41,089 bases of DNA. It comes from Chloroflexota bacterium (GTDB lineage Bacteria > Chloroflexota > Anaerolineae > Aggregatilineales > Phototrophicaceae). Of the stretch, positions 23,247 through 31,223 are shown piece by piece; position 1 is the stretch's first letter; every line of letters starts with the position of its first letter. Position numbers and translations under genes: made by a program. The notes under the pieces are model-generated. The model searched no databases. It worked only from the letters and a program-made list of their open reading frames with translations, and was not told where the DNA came from. Where the stretch lies: NCBI GenBank assembly GCA_014338005.1, contig QUBZ01000031.1, positions 1 through 41,089 on the forward strand, given 5' to 3'.

Positions 23247-24416
23247 TTAGTCGCGTGTATGTACCAGGCAATATTGCATGTGTCCCACCATTCGCGCAAG
23301 CCCTTTAAGTTCGAGAATGGTGAGGGTGCTGTTCACAATGGACACCGGCAGGCCGCACAACCGCGTTAGATCATCCACATGGATAGGATCGGCCCCCAGC
23401 AGTTGAAGCAGGCTTTTTTCCGTATCGTTGGCGGGGACGATCCGCTCGGTAATCGTGCTGGCCTGCGCGTTTTGATGCGTGATGTTCAATTCTTCCAGAA
23501 TATCCTCGACGGCCATCACCAGTTTAGCGCCGTCCTGAATCAGCCGGTTCGTGCCGCCGCTCATGGGATTAAAAATATTGCCGGGAACGGCGAACACCTC
23601 GCGCCCCTGTTCGGCGGCGGTGGTTGTGGTAATGAGCGCGCCGCTTTTTTCCGGCGCTTCCACCACCAGCACGCCCAGCGCCAGGCCGCTGATAATACGA
23701 TTGCGGCGGGGAAAATTGCGCCCGTCCGGCGGCGTGCCGACCGGAAATTCGCTGATGATTGCCCCATGCCGCAAAATGTCGTCGGCCAGTTTCTGGTTAT
23801 CTGCCGGGTAGATGCGGTCAATGCCGCAGCCCAACACGGCCAGCGTGCGTCCGCCGCCATCCAGCGCGCCCCGGTGCGCCGCGCTGTCCACGCCATGCGC
23901 CAGCCCACTGATGATGGTGATGTCCTGGGCGGCTAACTGTTTGGCGAAGTGATAAGCTGCGTCGCGCCCGTAGCTGGTGGCGCGGCGCGTGCCGACGATG
24001 CTGAGGGCATGGTCGTCTGCCGGCACAAGCTGGCCGCGCACATATAACACCGTCGGCGCGTCCGGGATTTTTTTCAACAGCGCCGGATAATCATCGTCGG
24101 CCAGCGTCAGCAGCCGCGCCCCTGCCTTTTCGATTTTTGCCATCTCGGCATCCAGGTCAAGCTGCCGGCGGACACGCAGCAGGTTTTCGACCGGCAGCCG
24201 GTCCAGTCCTGCTTCGCAAAGCCTTGTTTCGCTGGCCGTCCAGGCCAACGCCAGATCGCCGAACCTGTTTAAGAGATGGGATAACCGTTTAGGGCCGATT
24301 TCGGGTACCAGGCTGAAGCCGAGCCAGTATTTACGATCATTCACCATGCTGCCCAACGGATTGTCTGCCGGTTGCATTTCACAGCATAGCAAGCGATTGT
24401 TTGGCTTGTCAAGCAT
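23247..24416 (-). CDS. dprA: DNA-processing protein DprA/Smf
   Basis: DprA loads RecA on incoming single-stranded DNA during transformation. Within 389 residues the Rossmann-like core shows LSIVGTRRATSYGRDAA, IISGLAHGVDSAAHRGAL, LAVLGCGIDRIYPADN and the long signature RNFPRRNRIISGLALGV, then VFAVPGNIFNPMSGGTNRLI. An N-terminal SAM/HhH-like region (YWLGFSLVPEIGPKRLSHLL) and a C-terminal winged-helix region (about 315-385) complete the family architecture. The ATG at 24416 is three bases after the rimM stop. The N-terminus typical of the family begins at the ATG at 24347 (MVNDRKYWLGFS), which is an equally possible start; neither has a strong ribosome binding site. No other competence genes are in the window. 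Confidence 0.95.
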   Translation of the reverse strand: MLDKPNNRLLCCEMQPADNPLGSMVNDRKYWLGFSLVPEIGPKRLSHLLNRFGDLALAWTASETRLCEAGLDRLPVENLLRVRRQLDLDAEMAKIEKAGARLLTLADDDYPALLKKIPDAPTVLYVRGQLVPADDHALSIVGTRRATSYGRDAAYHFAKQLAAQDITIISGLAHGVDSAAHRGALDGGGRTLAVLGCGIDRIYPADNQKLADDILRHGAIISEFPVGTPPDGRNFPRRNRIISGLALGVLVVEAPEKSGALITTTTAAEQGREVFAVPGNIFNPMSGGTNRLIQDGAKLVMAVEDILEELNITHQNAQASTITERIVPANDTEKSLLQLLGADPIHVDDLTRLCGLPVSIVNSTLTILELKGLARMVGHMQYCLVHTRD

Positions 24417-24419
24417 GTT

Positions 24420-24956
24420 TTAAGCGTCAGGCAGCAGACCTTCCGGCAGTTTCATGATGATAAGGCCGTTTGGCAGGTCGGTTTCGATTACCGTTTCATC
24501 GGTTGCGGGCAGCAGCACTTCGCCATACTGCGGGCTGTTGACGATATAAACATCGTTGGCGCCGGTTTCCAGAATTTCGACGATTTTGCCGATCACCCGG
24601 CCTTCGGACGTGCGAACGGTCAGGCCGATCAACTGGTACAAGTACACTTCGCCTTCATCCAGGGGTACGGCGTCCTCCATCTTGACCATGACGAACTGCC
24701 CCCGCAGCAGTTCGGCCTGATTGCGATCATCCACGCCGCGCAGCCTGAGCAGCAGGTAGGATTGATGAAATCGGACGGCCTGGATGTGATAAACAGCCGC
24801 CTGGGGCGATTCCGGGTCGCGCCCGATGTGGACGGTTTCCAGGGATGCCAGCCGCTCCGGGTAGGCCGTTAACACGCGCACCTTCAGCTCACCGGCGACC
24901 CCGTGCGGGCGCAGGATTTCGCCCAGAAGCAAGTAGGATGGGGGCGAGGTGGTCAT
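24420..24956 (-). CDS. rimM: 16S rRNA processing protein RimM
   Basis: The 178-residue protein helps maturation of the 30S head and binds ribosomal protein S19. The N-terminal beta-barrel begins YLLLGEILRPHGVAGELKVRVLT, the family signature G-x-I-x-x-x-H-G-x-x-G-x-x-K-V, and the C-terminal PRC-barrel shows VYLYQLIGLTVRTSEGRVIGKI and NDVYIVNSPQYGEVLLPAT. Length is typical (165-180). It is part of the ffh-rpsP-khpA-rimM unit. The ATG lies directly behind a palindromic hairpin and a run of six T, with no Shine-Dalgarno sequence, which suggests reduced or special translation initiation. Confidence 0.96.
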   Translation of the reverse strand: MTTSPPSYLLLGEILRPHGVAGELKVRVLTAYPERLASLETVHIGRDPESPQAAVYHIQAVRFHQSYLLLRLRGVDDRNQAELLRGQFVMVKMEDAVPLDEGEVYLYQLIGLTVRTSEGRVIGKIVEILETGANDVYIVNSPQYGEVLLPATDETVIETDLPNGLIIMKLPEGLLPDA

Positions 24957-24971
24957 AAAAAACGTCGAGGC

Positions 24972-24989
24972 AGTGGGCTTAAGCCCACT
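24972..24989. repeat. Perfect 18-base palindrome between khpA and rimM
   Basis: AGTGGGCTTAAGCCCACT is self-complementary over all 18 bases, and outer arms AGGCAG (24968-24973) and CTGCCT (24992-24997) can extend a stem with a small bulge; the outer arm reaches into the khpA stop codon. In the minus-strand transcript the hairpin is followed by TCGACGTTTTTT directly before the rimM ATG. It could be an extragenic palindromic repeat unit or an attenuator-like terminator that lowers rimM and downstream expression. Confidence 0.7.
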
Positions 24990-24995
24990 ACCTGC

Positions 24996-25223
24996 CTAGA
25001 CGATCTTCAGGATGACTTTGTTGTAGCGGCTGTCGGCGCCGGCGCGCAGCAGCGCGCGCATGGCGTTGGCGACATGCCCGCCCTTGCCGATCACGCGGCC
25101 TGTATCTTCCGGCGCGACGCGCAGTTCCAGGATGAGCGTCGAACCGGAGGCGCGCCGATATACTTTGACGGCTGCCGGGTCGTCAACCAGGCTTTTAGCG
25201 ATATACTCAATCAATTGTTCCAC
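24996..25223 (-). CDS. khpA: KH-domain RNA-binding protein KhpA
   Basis: The 75-residue protein is one KH domain: MEQLIEYIAKSLVDDPAAVKV leads into LILELRVAPEDTGRVIGKGGHVANAMRALL, with the GKGG loop that contacts RNA. Length and operon position between rpsP and rimM are typical of KhpA (the YlqC family), which with KhpB (Jag/EloR) binds RNA and affects cell elongation in Gram-positive bacteria. It is followed by the palindrome at 24972-24989, whose outer arm overlaps its TAG stop. Confidence 0.95.
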   Translation of the reverse strand: MEQLIEYIAKSLVDDPAAVKVYRRASGSTLILELRVAPEDTGRVIGKGGHVANAMRALLRAGADSRYNKVILKIV

Positions 25224-25244
25224 CGCAGCAGGCCTTTAAACTTG

Positions 25245-25652
25245 TCACGAAGCGGCTTCTTCGGCGGCAGCGGCGGCGGCTTTACGCCCCTGGCCGGCTG
25301 CCGGGGAAGGCCGGCGCGTTTTTTGGCTGACCGGCGCGGCGCTGGCTTTGGCAGCGGCGGCCTCCTGAAGCAGGGTTTCGAGCGCCTCGCCTTTACGCAT
25401 CCGTTCAAAGCGTTCCAGCGTGCCGGTGCGGCGCATGATGCTGGACACAGCGTCGGACGGCTGCGCGCCGACGCTTAACCAGTAGAGCGCGCGCTCCTCG
25501 TCTAATACATCGGTCGAGGGTTCGGTGCGCGGGTTGTGGTGGCCGATATTCTCAATATATTCACCACTGCGCGCTGTGCGCTGGTTAACGACCACGATAC
25601 GATAGCTGGGCTGTTTTTTCAAACCTACGCGGCGAAGACGAATACGAACCAT
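25245..25652 (-). CDS. rpsP: 30S ribosomal protein S16 with Ala-rich extension
   Basis: The 135-residue product begins MVRIRLRRVGLKKQPSYRIV, the S16 signature, and continues with ARSGEYIENIGHHNPRTEP and ALYWLSVGAQPSDAVSSIMRRTG. Usual S16 has 80-95 residues; the core here ends near residue 95. The remaining 40 or so residues are an Ala/Lys/Ser-rich tail (ending GRKAAAAAAEEAAS) that is likely disordered and basic. Such tails occur in several phyla. It lies between ffh and khpA in the conserved order, 21 bases from khpA. Confidence 0.97.
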   Translation of the reverse strand: MVRIRLRRVGLKKQPSYRIVVVNQRTARSGEYIENIGHHNPRTEPSTDVLDEERALYWLSVGAQPSDAVSSIMRRTGTLERFERMRKGEALETLLQEAAAAKASAAPVSQKTRRPSPAAGQGRKAAAAAAEEAAS

Positions 25653-25715
25653 TAGCCTTGTTTCTCCTCAAACGAGCCGGCAGAGGCGAGGCGCCCCTGC
25701 ACATAATCTGGATGT

Positions 25716-27050
25716 TCAGCGCATCGCGCCGGGCAAGCCGGGTATACGGGGGAAACGCCCCTTACCGATCTGCCCCATTAATTTTTGCATGTCCCGGAAC
25801 TGCTTCAAAACCTCGTTTACGTCGCGCACTTCCACGCCGCTGCCGGTCGCAATCCGCTTGCGGCGGCTGGCGTTGAGGATTTTCGGGTTTTGACGCTCTT
25901 TTGGGGTCATCGAATAGATAATCGCCTCGACTTTTTTGAGGCGTTTTTCCGCTTCTTCCTGGTCAATCTGGTTTTTCATGCGATCCATGCCGGGGATCAT
26001 GCCCAGGATTTGCGTCAGCGGCCCCATTTTTTTGATTTTCTGGAGCTGTTCCAAAAAGTCCTGCAAGGTGAACTGGTTTTCCATCAGCTTCTTCTGAAGC
26101 TTGATGGCCTCGCGCTCGTCGAAAGCCGCTTCGGCCTTTTCGATCAGGCTAAGGACATCACCCATGCCCAGGATGCGCGAAGCCAGCCGGTCGGGATGGA
26201 AAACCTCGAATCCGTCAATCTTCTCGCCCGTACCCAGGAACTTGATCGGCACGCTGGTCACGGCGCGCATCGAGATGGCCGCGCCGCCGCGCGCGTCACC
26301 GTCCACTTTGGTCAAAATCAGCCCGGTGATACCCACGCGGCTGTTAAACCCCTGGGCGATGTTGACGGCTTCCTGCCCGGTCATCGAGTCCGCCACCAGC
26401 AGGATTTCTGCCGGGTTGACGCGCCGTTTGATCTCCTCCAGTTCGGCCATCATCTGGTCGTCAATCTGGAGGCGTCCGGCGGTGTCCAAGATGGCGACGG
26501 CGGCGTTGGCTTCTCTGGCGGCTTTCAGGCCGTTCACGCAGATGTCCGCCGGGCGGGAAGTAGTGCCTTCCTGGTGGTACGGCACGCCGATTTGTTTGGC
26601 GAGCGTCACCAACTGGTCAACGGCTGCCGGGCGGTAGGTGTCCGCCGCGATCAGGAAGGGCGGTCGCCCGTCCTTCCGCAGATGCACCGCCAGTTTGGCC
26701 GCCGTCGTCGTTTTGCCCGAACCCTGCAAACCCACCAGCATGATGACGTGCGGTTTGACGCTGCCGGAGAAGTTCAACCGGCCGGCCTCGCCGAGCGTAT
26801 CAATCAGCTCCTCGTGGACGATTTTGACGACCTGCTGCGCCGGGCGCAGGCTTTTGGCGACTTCCGCACCAACCGCGCGTTCTTTGACGCGCTTCACGAA
26901 GTCCTTAACCACCGGCAGCGCGACATCGGCTTCTAACAGCGCCAAACGCACTTCGCGCATGGCGGTATCCACATCTTTTTCGGTCAGCTTGCCGGTGCGC
27001 CCCAGGTTATCGAAAATACCTTGCAGGCGCTCGCTCAGGTTTTCAAACAT
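25716..27050 (-). CDS. ffh: Signal recognition particle protein Ffh (SRP54)
   Basis: The 444-residue GTPase binds signal sequences of nascent membrane proteins and docks with FtsY. Domains in order: N domain (MFENLSERLQGIFDNLG), G domain with G1 MLVGLQGSGKTTTAAKLA, the DTYRPAAVDQL insertion, G3 DTAGRLQIDD, G4 TKVDGDARGGAAIS and G5 FLGTGEKIDGFEVF, then the methionine-rich M domain from about residue 295 (QLQKIKKMGPLTQILGMIPGM and ending PGAMR). ATG 27050 fits the family N-terminus; a GTG 15 bases upstream is a weaker alternative. It is first of the run to topA and is preceded by a strong promoter. No 4.5S/SRP RNA gene was identified nearby. Confidence 0.97.
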   Translation of the reverse strand: MFENLSERLQGIFDNLGRTGKLTEKDVDTAMREVRLALLEADVALPVVKDFVKRVKERAVGAEVAKSLRPAQQVVKIVHEELIDTLGEAGRLNFSGSVKPHVIMLVGLQGSGKTTTAAKLAVHLRKDGRPPFLIAADTYRPAAVDQLVTLAKQIGVPYHQEGTTSRPADICVNGLKAAREANAAVAILDTAGRLQIDDQMMAELEEIKRRVNPAEILLVADSMTGQEAVNIAQGFNSRVGITGLILTKVDGDARGGAAISMRAVTSVPIKFLGTGEKIDGFEVFHPDRLASRILGMGDVLSLIEKAEAAFDEREAIKLQKKLMENQFTLQDFLEQLQKIKKMGPLTQILGMIPGMDRMKNQIDQEEAEKRLKKVEAIIYSMTPKERQNPKILNASRRKRIATGSGVEVRDVNEVLKQFRDMQKLMGQIGKGRFPRIPGLPGAMR

Positions 27051-27085
27051 GGCGGCTGGTAACACTCCCGATTACAGGCGTGAAA

Positions 27086-27114
27086 ATTGTAGATGAGGGG
27101 GGGCGTTCCGTCAA
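27086..27114 (-). promoter_or_regulatory. sigma70-type promoter of the ffh operon
   Basis: On the minus strand TTGACG (complement of 27109-27114) and TACAAT (complement of 27086-27091) are spaced by 17 bases. They stand about 36 bases ahead of the ffh ATG and are the best candidate for the whole minus-strand run to topA. Confidence 0.82.
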
Positions 27115-27228
27115 GATGGCGGTTGGTTAAATGGGGATTGACTGCTTTTTTGAGCGTTATTTCACCGGCCAAAGGGATTTTTTACGAAAAATTTAGAACG
27201 TTAATGAATCCTTAGAAGTTTATTGGCA

Positions 27229-27234
27229 TATAAT
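27229..27234 (+). promoter_or_regulatory. -10 box of the FN3/lamin-tail protein gene
   Basis: A perfect TATAAT lies 112 bases ahead of the ATG at 27347, inside an AT-rich stretch from 27120 to 27240. No convincing -35 was found. The resulting leader of about 100 bases shows no recognised riboswitch. Confidence 0.5.
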
Positions 27235-27346
27235 AGGAACGGGCAGTTTGTAGGTGGTGCAATCATAGATTGTGCATGTTTGCCACTCGAAACCGGCCAA
27301 CCACCATCCGATCATCAAGTTATTTTGGATAAGGAGTGCTTATCTT

Positions 27347-29221
27347 ATGCGCCAAGTCTCAGTTCGTTTGAAGGGCAGGCCGCTGGTCGCCCTGGCCTTT
27401 GTACTCCTGCTTTTGCTGGTTGTGCCGGCAGCACTATCTCAACAGCCGGCGCCGGGGCCGGAACTGCTGACCCCGCCGGCATCTTTTATCACCAGCAACC
27501 CGCGCCCCACCCTAAGCTGGCAGGCCGTGCCGGGGGCGACCTCCTATGAAATTCAAATTTCGGATACACCGGAATTTGGCCGCACTGTTACGCAGACCGC
27601 CGAGGTGGTGAACGCCACACGCTTTACCAGCGCGCAGCTTAGCAACGGCAAATACTACTGGCATGTGCGGGCGATGGCCGACGGCGTGCCGCTGGGCGGG
27701 TGGAGCATGACGCGGGAATTCACGGTGGACACCTCCTACCCGGTGCGCCCGGACTGGATGGGCGAAAGCTGGATTGCCGCGCCGCTTTACGGCGTGCCTG
27801 CCGGCGACCCGACCGGCCAGATCGTCATCAACGAACTGTGCGCGGGCTGCTACCTGTACGGCGGCGGGCGCGCGGCGGTCGAGTTCTATAACGCCGGTTC
27901 GACGCCGGTCAACATGACCAACTGGAAGATGACCGTCTGGTGGTCTACCAATGTTCGCACAATCGTATATTATTTCCCCGAAGTCACGCTCAACCCCGGG
28001 GCCTACCTGACGGTATATGAACTGAGCGGCGTTAACAACACCGACCCCAACGGCCCGACTCTGTACTTGGGGCCGAATATCATTTATCCGTACAATGCCA
28101 CCAACTACCGGGGCGCCATCGCGCTGGAAAGCACCGCGCCGACCGGCATTGACTTTCTGCGCTTCCGCGCCACTTTTGGCACGTCATCCGTAGCGCCGCC
28201 CAAAGGCACCAAGTGGTCGGGGCCGGACCCGCTCTCCAACCAGTTTTATTATTCAATCGGGCGCGACTGGTACAGCTTCGACGCCGACAAAGGCGCGGAC
28301 TGGACCGAGCAGGCCGACAGCCTGGAATTCCAGAACAGCCATTCGCCCACCGCCAAACCTTCCGCCGCGCCGGTGCAGGTTTCGCCGGCGGCCAATGCCT
28401 TCGTGGCGAACGGGGCGGATGTGGCCGTGTGGAAGCCGGCGTTTAACGCCGAGTGGTACAACCTGCAAGTGTCCACACTTTCGACCTGCGCGTCGCCTAA
28501 TGTGCTGAACGTCGTTTTCATCTATGGCACTGAGTGGCCGATGAGCGTATCGCCGGACGGGGTTTACTACTGGCGCGTACAGGGGGAAAACTTCCTGGGC
28601 GCGGGGCCGTGGAGCAAATGCCTGAAGTTCACCAAAGATACGGTCGCGCCGGCGACCTCACCGGTGCTGATCTCGCCGGTAGTGGGTTCGACGGTGGCTT
28701 CGCTCAAGCCGCCCTTAAAGTGGACTGCTGTGACCGGGGCCGCGCAGTATGAAGTCGCGCTGCAGCTGAATCCCATTGGCAATCCGACCTTTTTCGCCTA
28801 CGTTAAAGGCACCACGCTCACGCCGCCGACCACACTCGTGCCGGGCTATTATTACTGGCGCGTGCGGGCGCTGGACGCCGCCGGCAACGCCGGCCCCTGG
28901 AGCAGCGGCGGGTCAAGCTGGTGGTTCTACCTGACCAGTCCGGCCAGCGCCGCGCCCATCCTGTATTACTTTGGCACGGCTTACCCTGACCTGTCCTGGG
29001 ATGCGGTGAGCTGGGCCAACGGGTATGAAATCCAGGTGGCTGACAATACGGCCTTCAAAAACCCGGTGTACGTCTACAGCGACATCCCGCGCGATTGGGA
29101 AGGCTGGACGGTTGGGCCGCTGCCGAAGGATGGCCTGTATTATTGGCGCATCCGGGCGCGCCGCGACGACGGCACGTGGGGCCCCTGGAGCAAAACACAG
29201 ACGTTTTACGCCAGCTTTTAG
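27347..29221 (+). CDS. Secreted multidomain protein with fibronectin-like repeats and a lamin-tail domain
   Basis: The 624-residue protein has a signal peptide (about residues 14-33, ending ALSQQ). Four modules share the pattern L-S/K-W-x-A-V-x-G-A/N-x-x-Y-E-I-Q followed about 40 residues later by Y-Y-W-R-V-R-A, typical of fibronectin type III-like repeats: near residues 50-130, 370-440, 450-540 and 545-624. Between the first and second is a lamin-tail (LTD) domain at about 160-290, with GQIVINELCAGCYLYG, AAVEFYNAGSTPVNMTNWKM and GAYLTVYE. LTD and FN3 modules mediate binding at the cell surface or to polymers. No catalytic motif is seen. AAGGAG lies 10 bases before the chosen ATG. The protease gene follows after 30 bases and ends in the same kind of module. 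Confidence 0.85.
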   Translation: MRQVSVRLKGRPLVALAFVLLLLLVVPAALSQQPAPGPELLTPPASFITSNPRPTLSWQAVPGATSYEIQISDTPEFGRTVTQTAEVVNATRFTSAQLSNGKYYWHVRAMADGVPLGGWSMTREFTVDTSYPVRPDWMGESWIAAPLYGVPAGDPTGQIVINELCAGCYLYGGGRAAVEFYNAGSTPVNMTNWKMTVWWSTNVRTIVYYFPEVTLNPGAYLTVYELSGVNNTDPNGPTLYLGPNIIYPYNATNYRGAIALESTAPTGIDFLRFRATFGTSSVAPPKGTKWSGPDPLSNQFYYSIGRDWYSFDADKGADWTEQADSLEFQNSHSPTAKPSAAPVQVSPAANAFVANGADVAVWKPAFNAEWYNLQVSTLSTCASPNVLNVVFIYGTEWPMSVSPDGVYYWRVQGENFLGAGPWSKCLKFTKDTVAPATSPVLISPVVGSTVASLKPPLKWTAVTGAAQYEVALQLNPIGNPTFFAYVKGTTLTPPTTLVPGYYYWRVRALDAAGNAGPWSSGGSSWWFYLTSPASAAPILYYFGTAYPDLSWDAVSWANGYEIQVADNTAFKNPVYVYSDIPRDWEGWTVGPLPKDGLYYWRIRARRDDGTWGPWSKTQTFYASF

Positions 29222-29251
29222 ACCGGCATGAGAAAGATGAGAGGTATTGCG

Positions 29252-31015
29252 ATGCGAACGAAACATCTTCAGTCAGCCTTGCTGCTGGCTCTCCTGTTAG
29301 CCATTCTATCATTTGCCGGTCTGACGCAGGCGCAGGACCCGCTGCTGGCGCAGGCGCGGCAGAACGGCTCCGTGCGGGTGATCGTGGGGCTGAAGGCGGA
29401 TGCCGACGTGGGGCGTGTTAGCCCCGGCGCGAACGCGGCAGCGGCGCCAACACAGGCGCAGGCGCAGGTGCAGGCCCAGGCGCAGCTCGCGGCTTTCCAG
29501 CAGCAGCGGCAGGCGCTGGTGGCCTCGCTGGGCGCGAACGCCACCGTTTACGCCAACTCCAACGACTGGCATATCCCCTTCATCGCCCTGAAGGTGAACG
29601 AGGCCGGCCTGAAGGCGCTGCGCGCTTCATCACTGGTTAAAAGCGTGGTCGAAGATGGCCGCTTTGAGCTGTTTTTGCAGCAAAGTACCGCTGTCATCCA
29701 CGCCGACGAAGCCTGGGACTACGGTTACGAGGGCAGTGGATGGGCGGTGGCCGTGCTGGATACCGGCGTGGACACAACCCATGACATGATTGATAACAAG
29801 CCGTCGGGCAGCGTGATCGCGGAAGCCTGCTTCTCCTACGACGACCCGTTTTTTGGCATCCATGAGCTGTGCGCGACCGCCGGCAGCAGCCCCGGCAGCG
29901 TCGTCACGGCTTCTGGCGCCGGCTCCTCGTCGCCGTCGGCCTGCCAGACGTTCGGGCCGGACTACGGGCCGTGCGATCATGGCACGCACGTGGCCGGCAT
30001 CGCCGCCGGGGATAACACCTTCGGCGTGCGGGGCGTCGCGCCGGATGCGAACATCATCGGCATCAACGTCTTCAGCGGTGTGGATAACTGCGACGGCTAC
30101 GGGTCTAGCTGCACGTCGGCCTACTGGTCGGCGCTGACGGCGGCGCTGGATTACGTCTACTACGACCTCAGTTTTTCGTACAACATCGCGGCGGTTAACA
30201 TGAGCCTGGGCGGCGGTTTCGCCAACAACCAGACCGTCTGCGACGACAGCATGGCCTTCATGAAGGCCGCCGTTGACAACCTGCGCTCGGTGGGTGTGGC
30301 GACGGTGATCGCGTCCGGCAACAACGGTTTCACCAACGGCATCTCCTACCCGGCCTGCATCTCGTCGGCCTTCGCGGTGGGCGCGTCGGACAAATTCGAT
30401 GTGCCGGCGGGCTTCTCCAACAGCCATGCGCTGCTCGACCTGTACGCGCCGGGGGTCAGCATTTATTCGGCTATCCTGGGCAACAGCTACAGCTCGTGGA
30501 ACGGCACTTCGATGGCGACGCCGCACGTGGCCGGGGCGTGGGCGGTGCTGAAGCAGGCATATGCGAACACCTGGGGTTACAACCCCTCGGTGGATGCGAT
30601 CTACCGCGCCTTCCGGGACACGGGTTATAACATCGCCAAAAACGGCGTCAGCCGCCCGCGCATTGACGTGGGGCGCGCCGCCCGCCTGCTGAACGGCTTC
30701 ATGACCTTGAGCGCCAAAAACGCCGCGCCGCTGCCGAACAAAGTTTTTGACCGGGTTGCTTCGCTGGGCTGGACGCCGGTGGATTGGGCGCTGCGTTACG
30801 AAATCCAGGTGGATAACAATTCCAACTTCAGCTCGCCGGAGTTTTCGACGACGGTTGAGGGGTATCAGAACTGGGTGGATACCGGGGCGCTTTCGGACGG
30901 CATTTACTACTGGCGTGTGCGGGCGATGAAAACGGACTATCCGAAGATCACTTACGGGCCGTGGAGTACTGTCGCCAGCTTCACGGTGGATTACTATCTG
31001 GAACAGTATCCGTAA
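29252..31015 (+). CDS. Subtilisin-like serine protease (S8) with C-terminal FN3-like module
   Basis: The 587-residue secreted protease has a signal peptide (about residues 8-27, ending TQAQ) and an inhibitor-I9-like prodomain (about 40-148, with an Ala/Gln-rich insertion). The catalytic triad is D170 in VAVLDTGVD, H243 in CDHGTHVAGI and S420 in NGTSMATPHVAG, with N357 of VIASGNNG as oxyanion residue, so it should be active. Cysteines in the inserts (CFSYDD, CATAG, ACQTF, DNCDGYGSSC) may form disulfides. Residues 490-587 are a module with ALRYEIQVDNN and GIYYWRVRAM, homologous to the modules of the preceding gene. ATG 29252 is chosen because GAGAGGT lies seven bases upstream; ATG 29228 is in frame. 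Both genes are probably one operon, closed by the terminator at 31190-31218. Confidence 0.95.
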   Translation: MRTKHLQSALLLALLLAILSFAGLTQAQDPLLAQARQNGSVRVIVGLKADADVGRVSPGANAAAAPTQAQAQVQAQAQLAAFQQQRQALVASLGANATVYANSNDWHIPFIALKVNEAGLKALRASSLVKSVVEDGRFELFLQQSTAVIHADEAWDYGYEGSGWAVAVLDTGVDTTHDMIDNKPSGSVIAEACFSYDDPFFGIHELCATAGSSPGSVVTASGAGSSSPSACQTFGPDYGPCDHGTHVAGIAAGDNTFGVRGVAPDANIIGINVFSGVDNCDGYGSSCTSAYWSALTAALDYVYYDLSFSYNIAAVNMSLGGGFANNQTVCDDSMAFMKAAVDNLRSVGVATVIASGNNGFTNGISYPACISSAFAVGASDKFDVPAGFSNSHALLDLYAPGVSIYSAILGNSYSSWNGTSMATPHVAGAWAVLKQAYANTWGYNPSVDAIYRAFRDTGYNIAKNGVSRPRIDVGRAARLLNGFMTLSAKNAAPLPNKVFDRVASLGWTPVDWALRYEIQVDNNSNFSSPEFSTTVEGYQNWVDTGALSDGIYYWRVRAMKTDYPKITYGPWSTVASFTVDYYLEQYP

Positions 31016-31114
31016 CCAGCCGGGGAAGCGGATAGGGGACGGTTAAGGGCTTACGCATGAACAAACTGTGCCTCAATCGGCGCGCGCTGTTCGCCTCTTA
31101 ACCCCACCCCCCAA

Positions 31115-31140
31115 CCCCCTCCCCGAATTCGGAGAGGGGG
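31115..31140. repeat. Imperfect palindrome CCCCCTCCCCG-AATT-CGGAGAGGGGG
   Basis: The arms 31115-31125 and 31130-31140 pair at ten of eleven positions around AATT. It sits in a C-rich stretch (31101-31124) and is followed by CTTTT. The form resembles dispersed extragenic palindromes seen in large GC-rich genomes. Only one copy was found in this window, so its repetitive nature is not shown here. Confidence 0.5.
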
Positions 31141-31189
31141 CTTTTGATGCGATTGCTTCGGGGACAGCCTTGACCATACCCTAAACAAG

Positions 31190-31218
31190 ACGGCCTTCAG
31201 CGACGAAGGCCGTTTTTT
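31190..31218 (+). terminator. Rho-independent terminator after the protease gene
   Basis: ACGGCCTTC (31190-31198) pairs perfectly with GAAGGCCGT (31205-31213) around AGCGAC, and the plus strand continues TTTTTTAATTTTT. It can also act for the flavin reductase gene converging from the right, although its minus-strand U tract is weaker. Confidence 0.9.
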
Positions 31219-31223
31219 AATTT

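Noticed and set aside
25785..26936. 383-codon plus-strand open frame inside ffh
   Set aside because: Ffh is certain by its GTPase motifs; the antisense frame shows no recognisable domain and an unusual His/Arg/Gln-rich composition.
27060..27240. SRP RNA gene upstream of ffh
   Set aside because: No conserved SRP hairpin core was found; the stretch holds only the ffh promoter and AT-rich sequence ahead of the next promoter.
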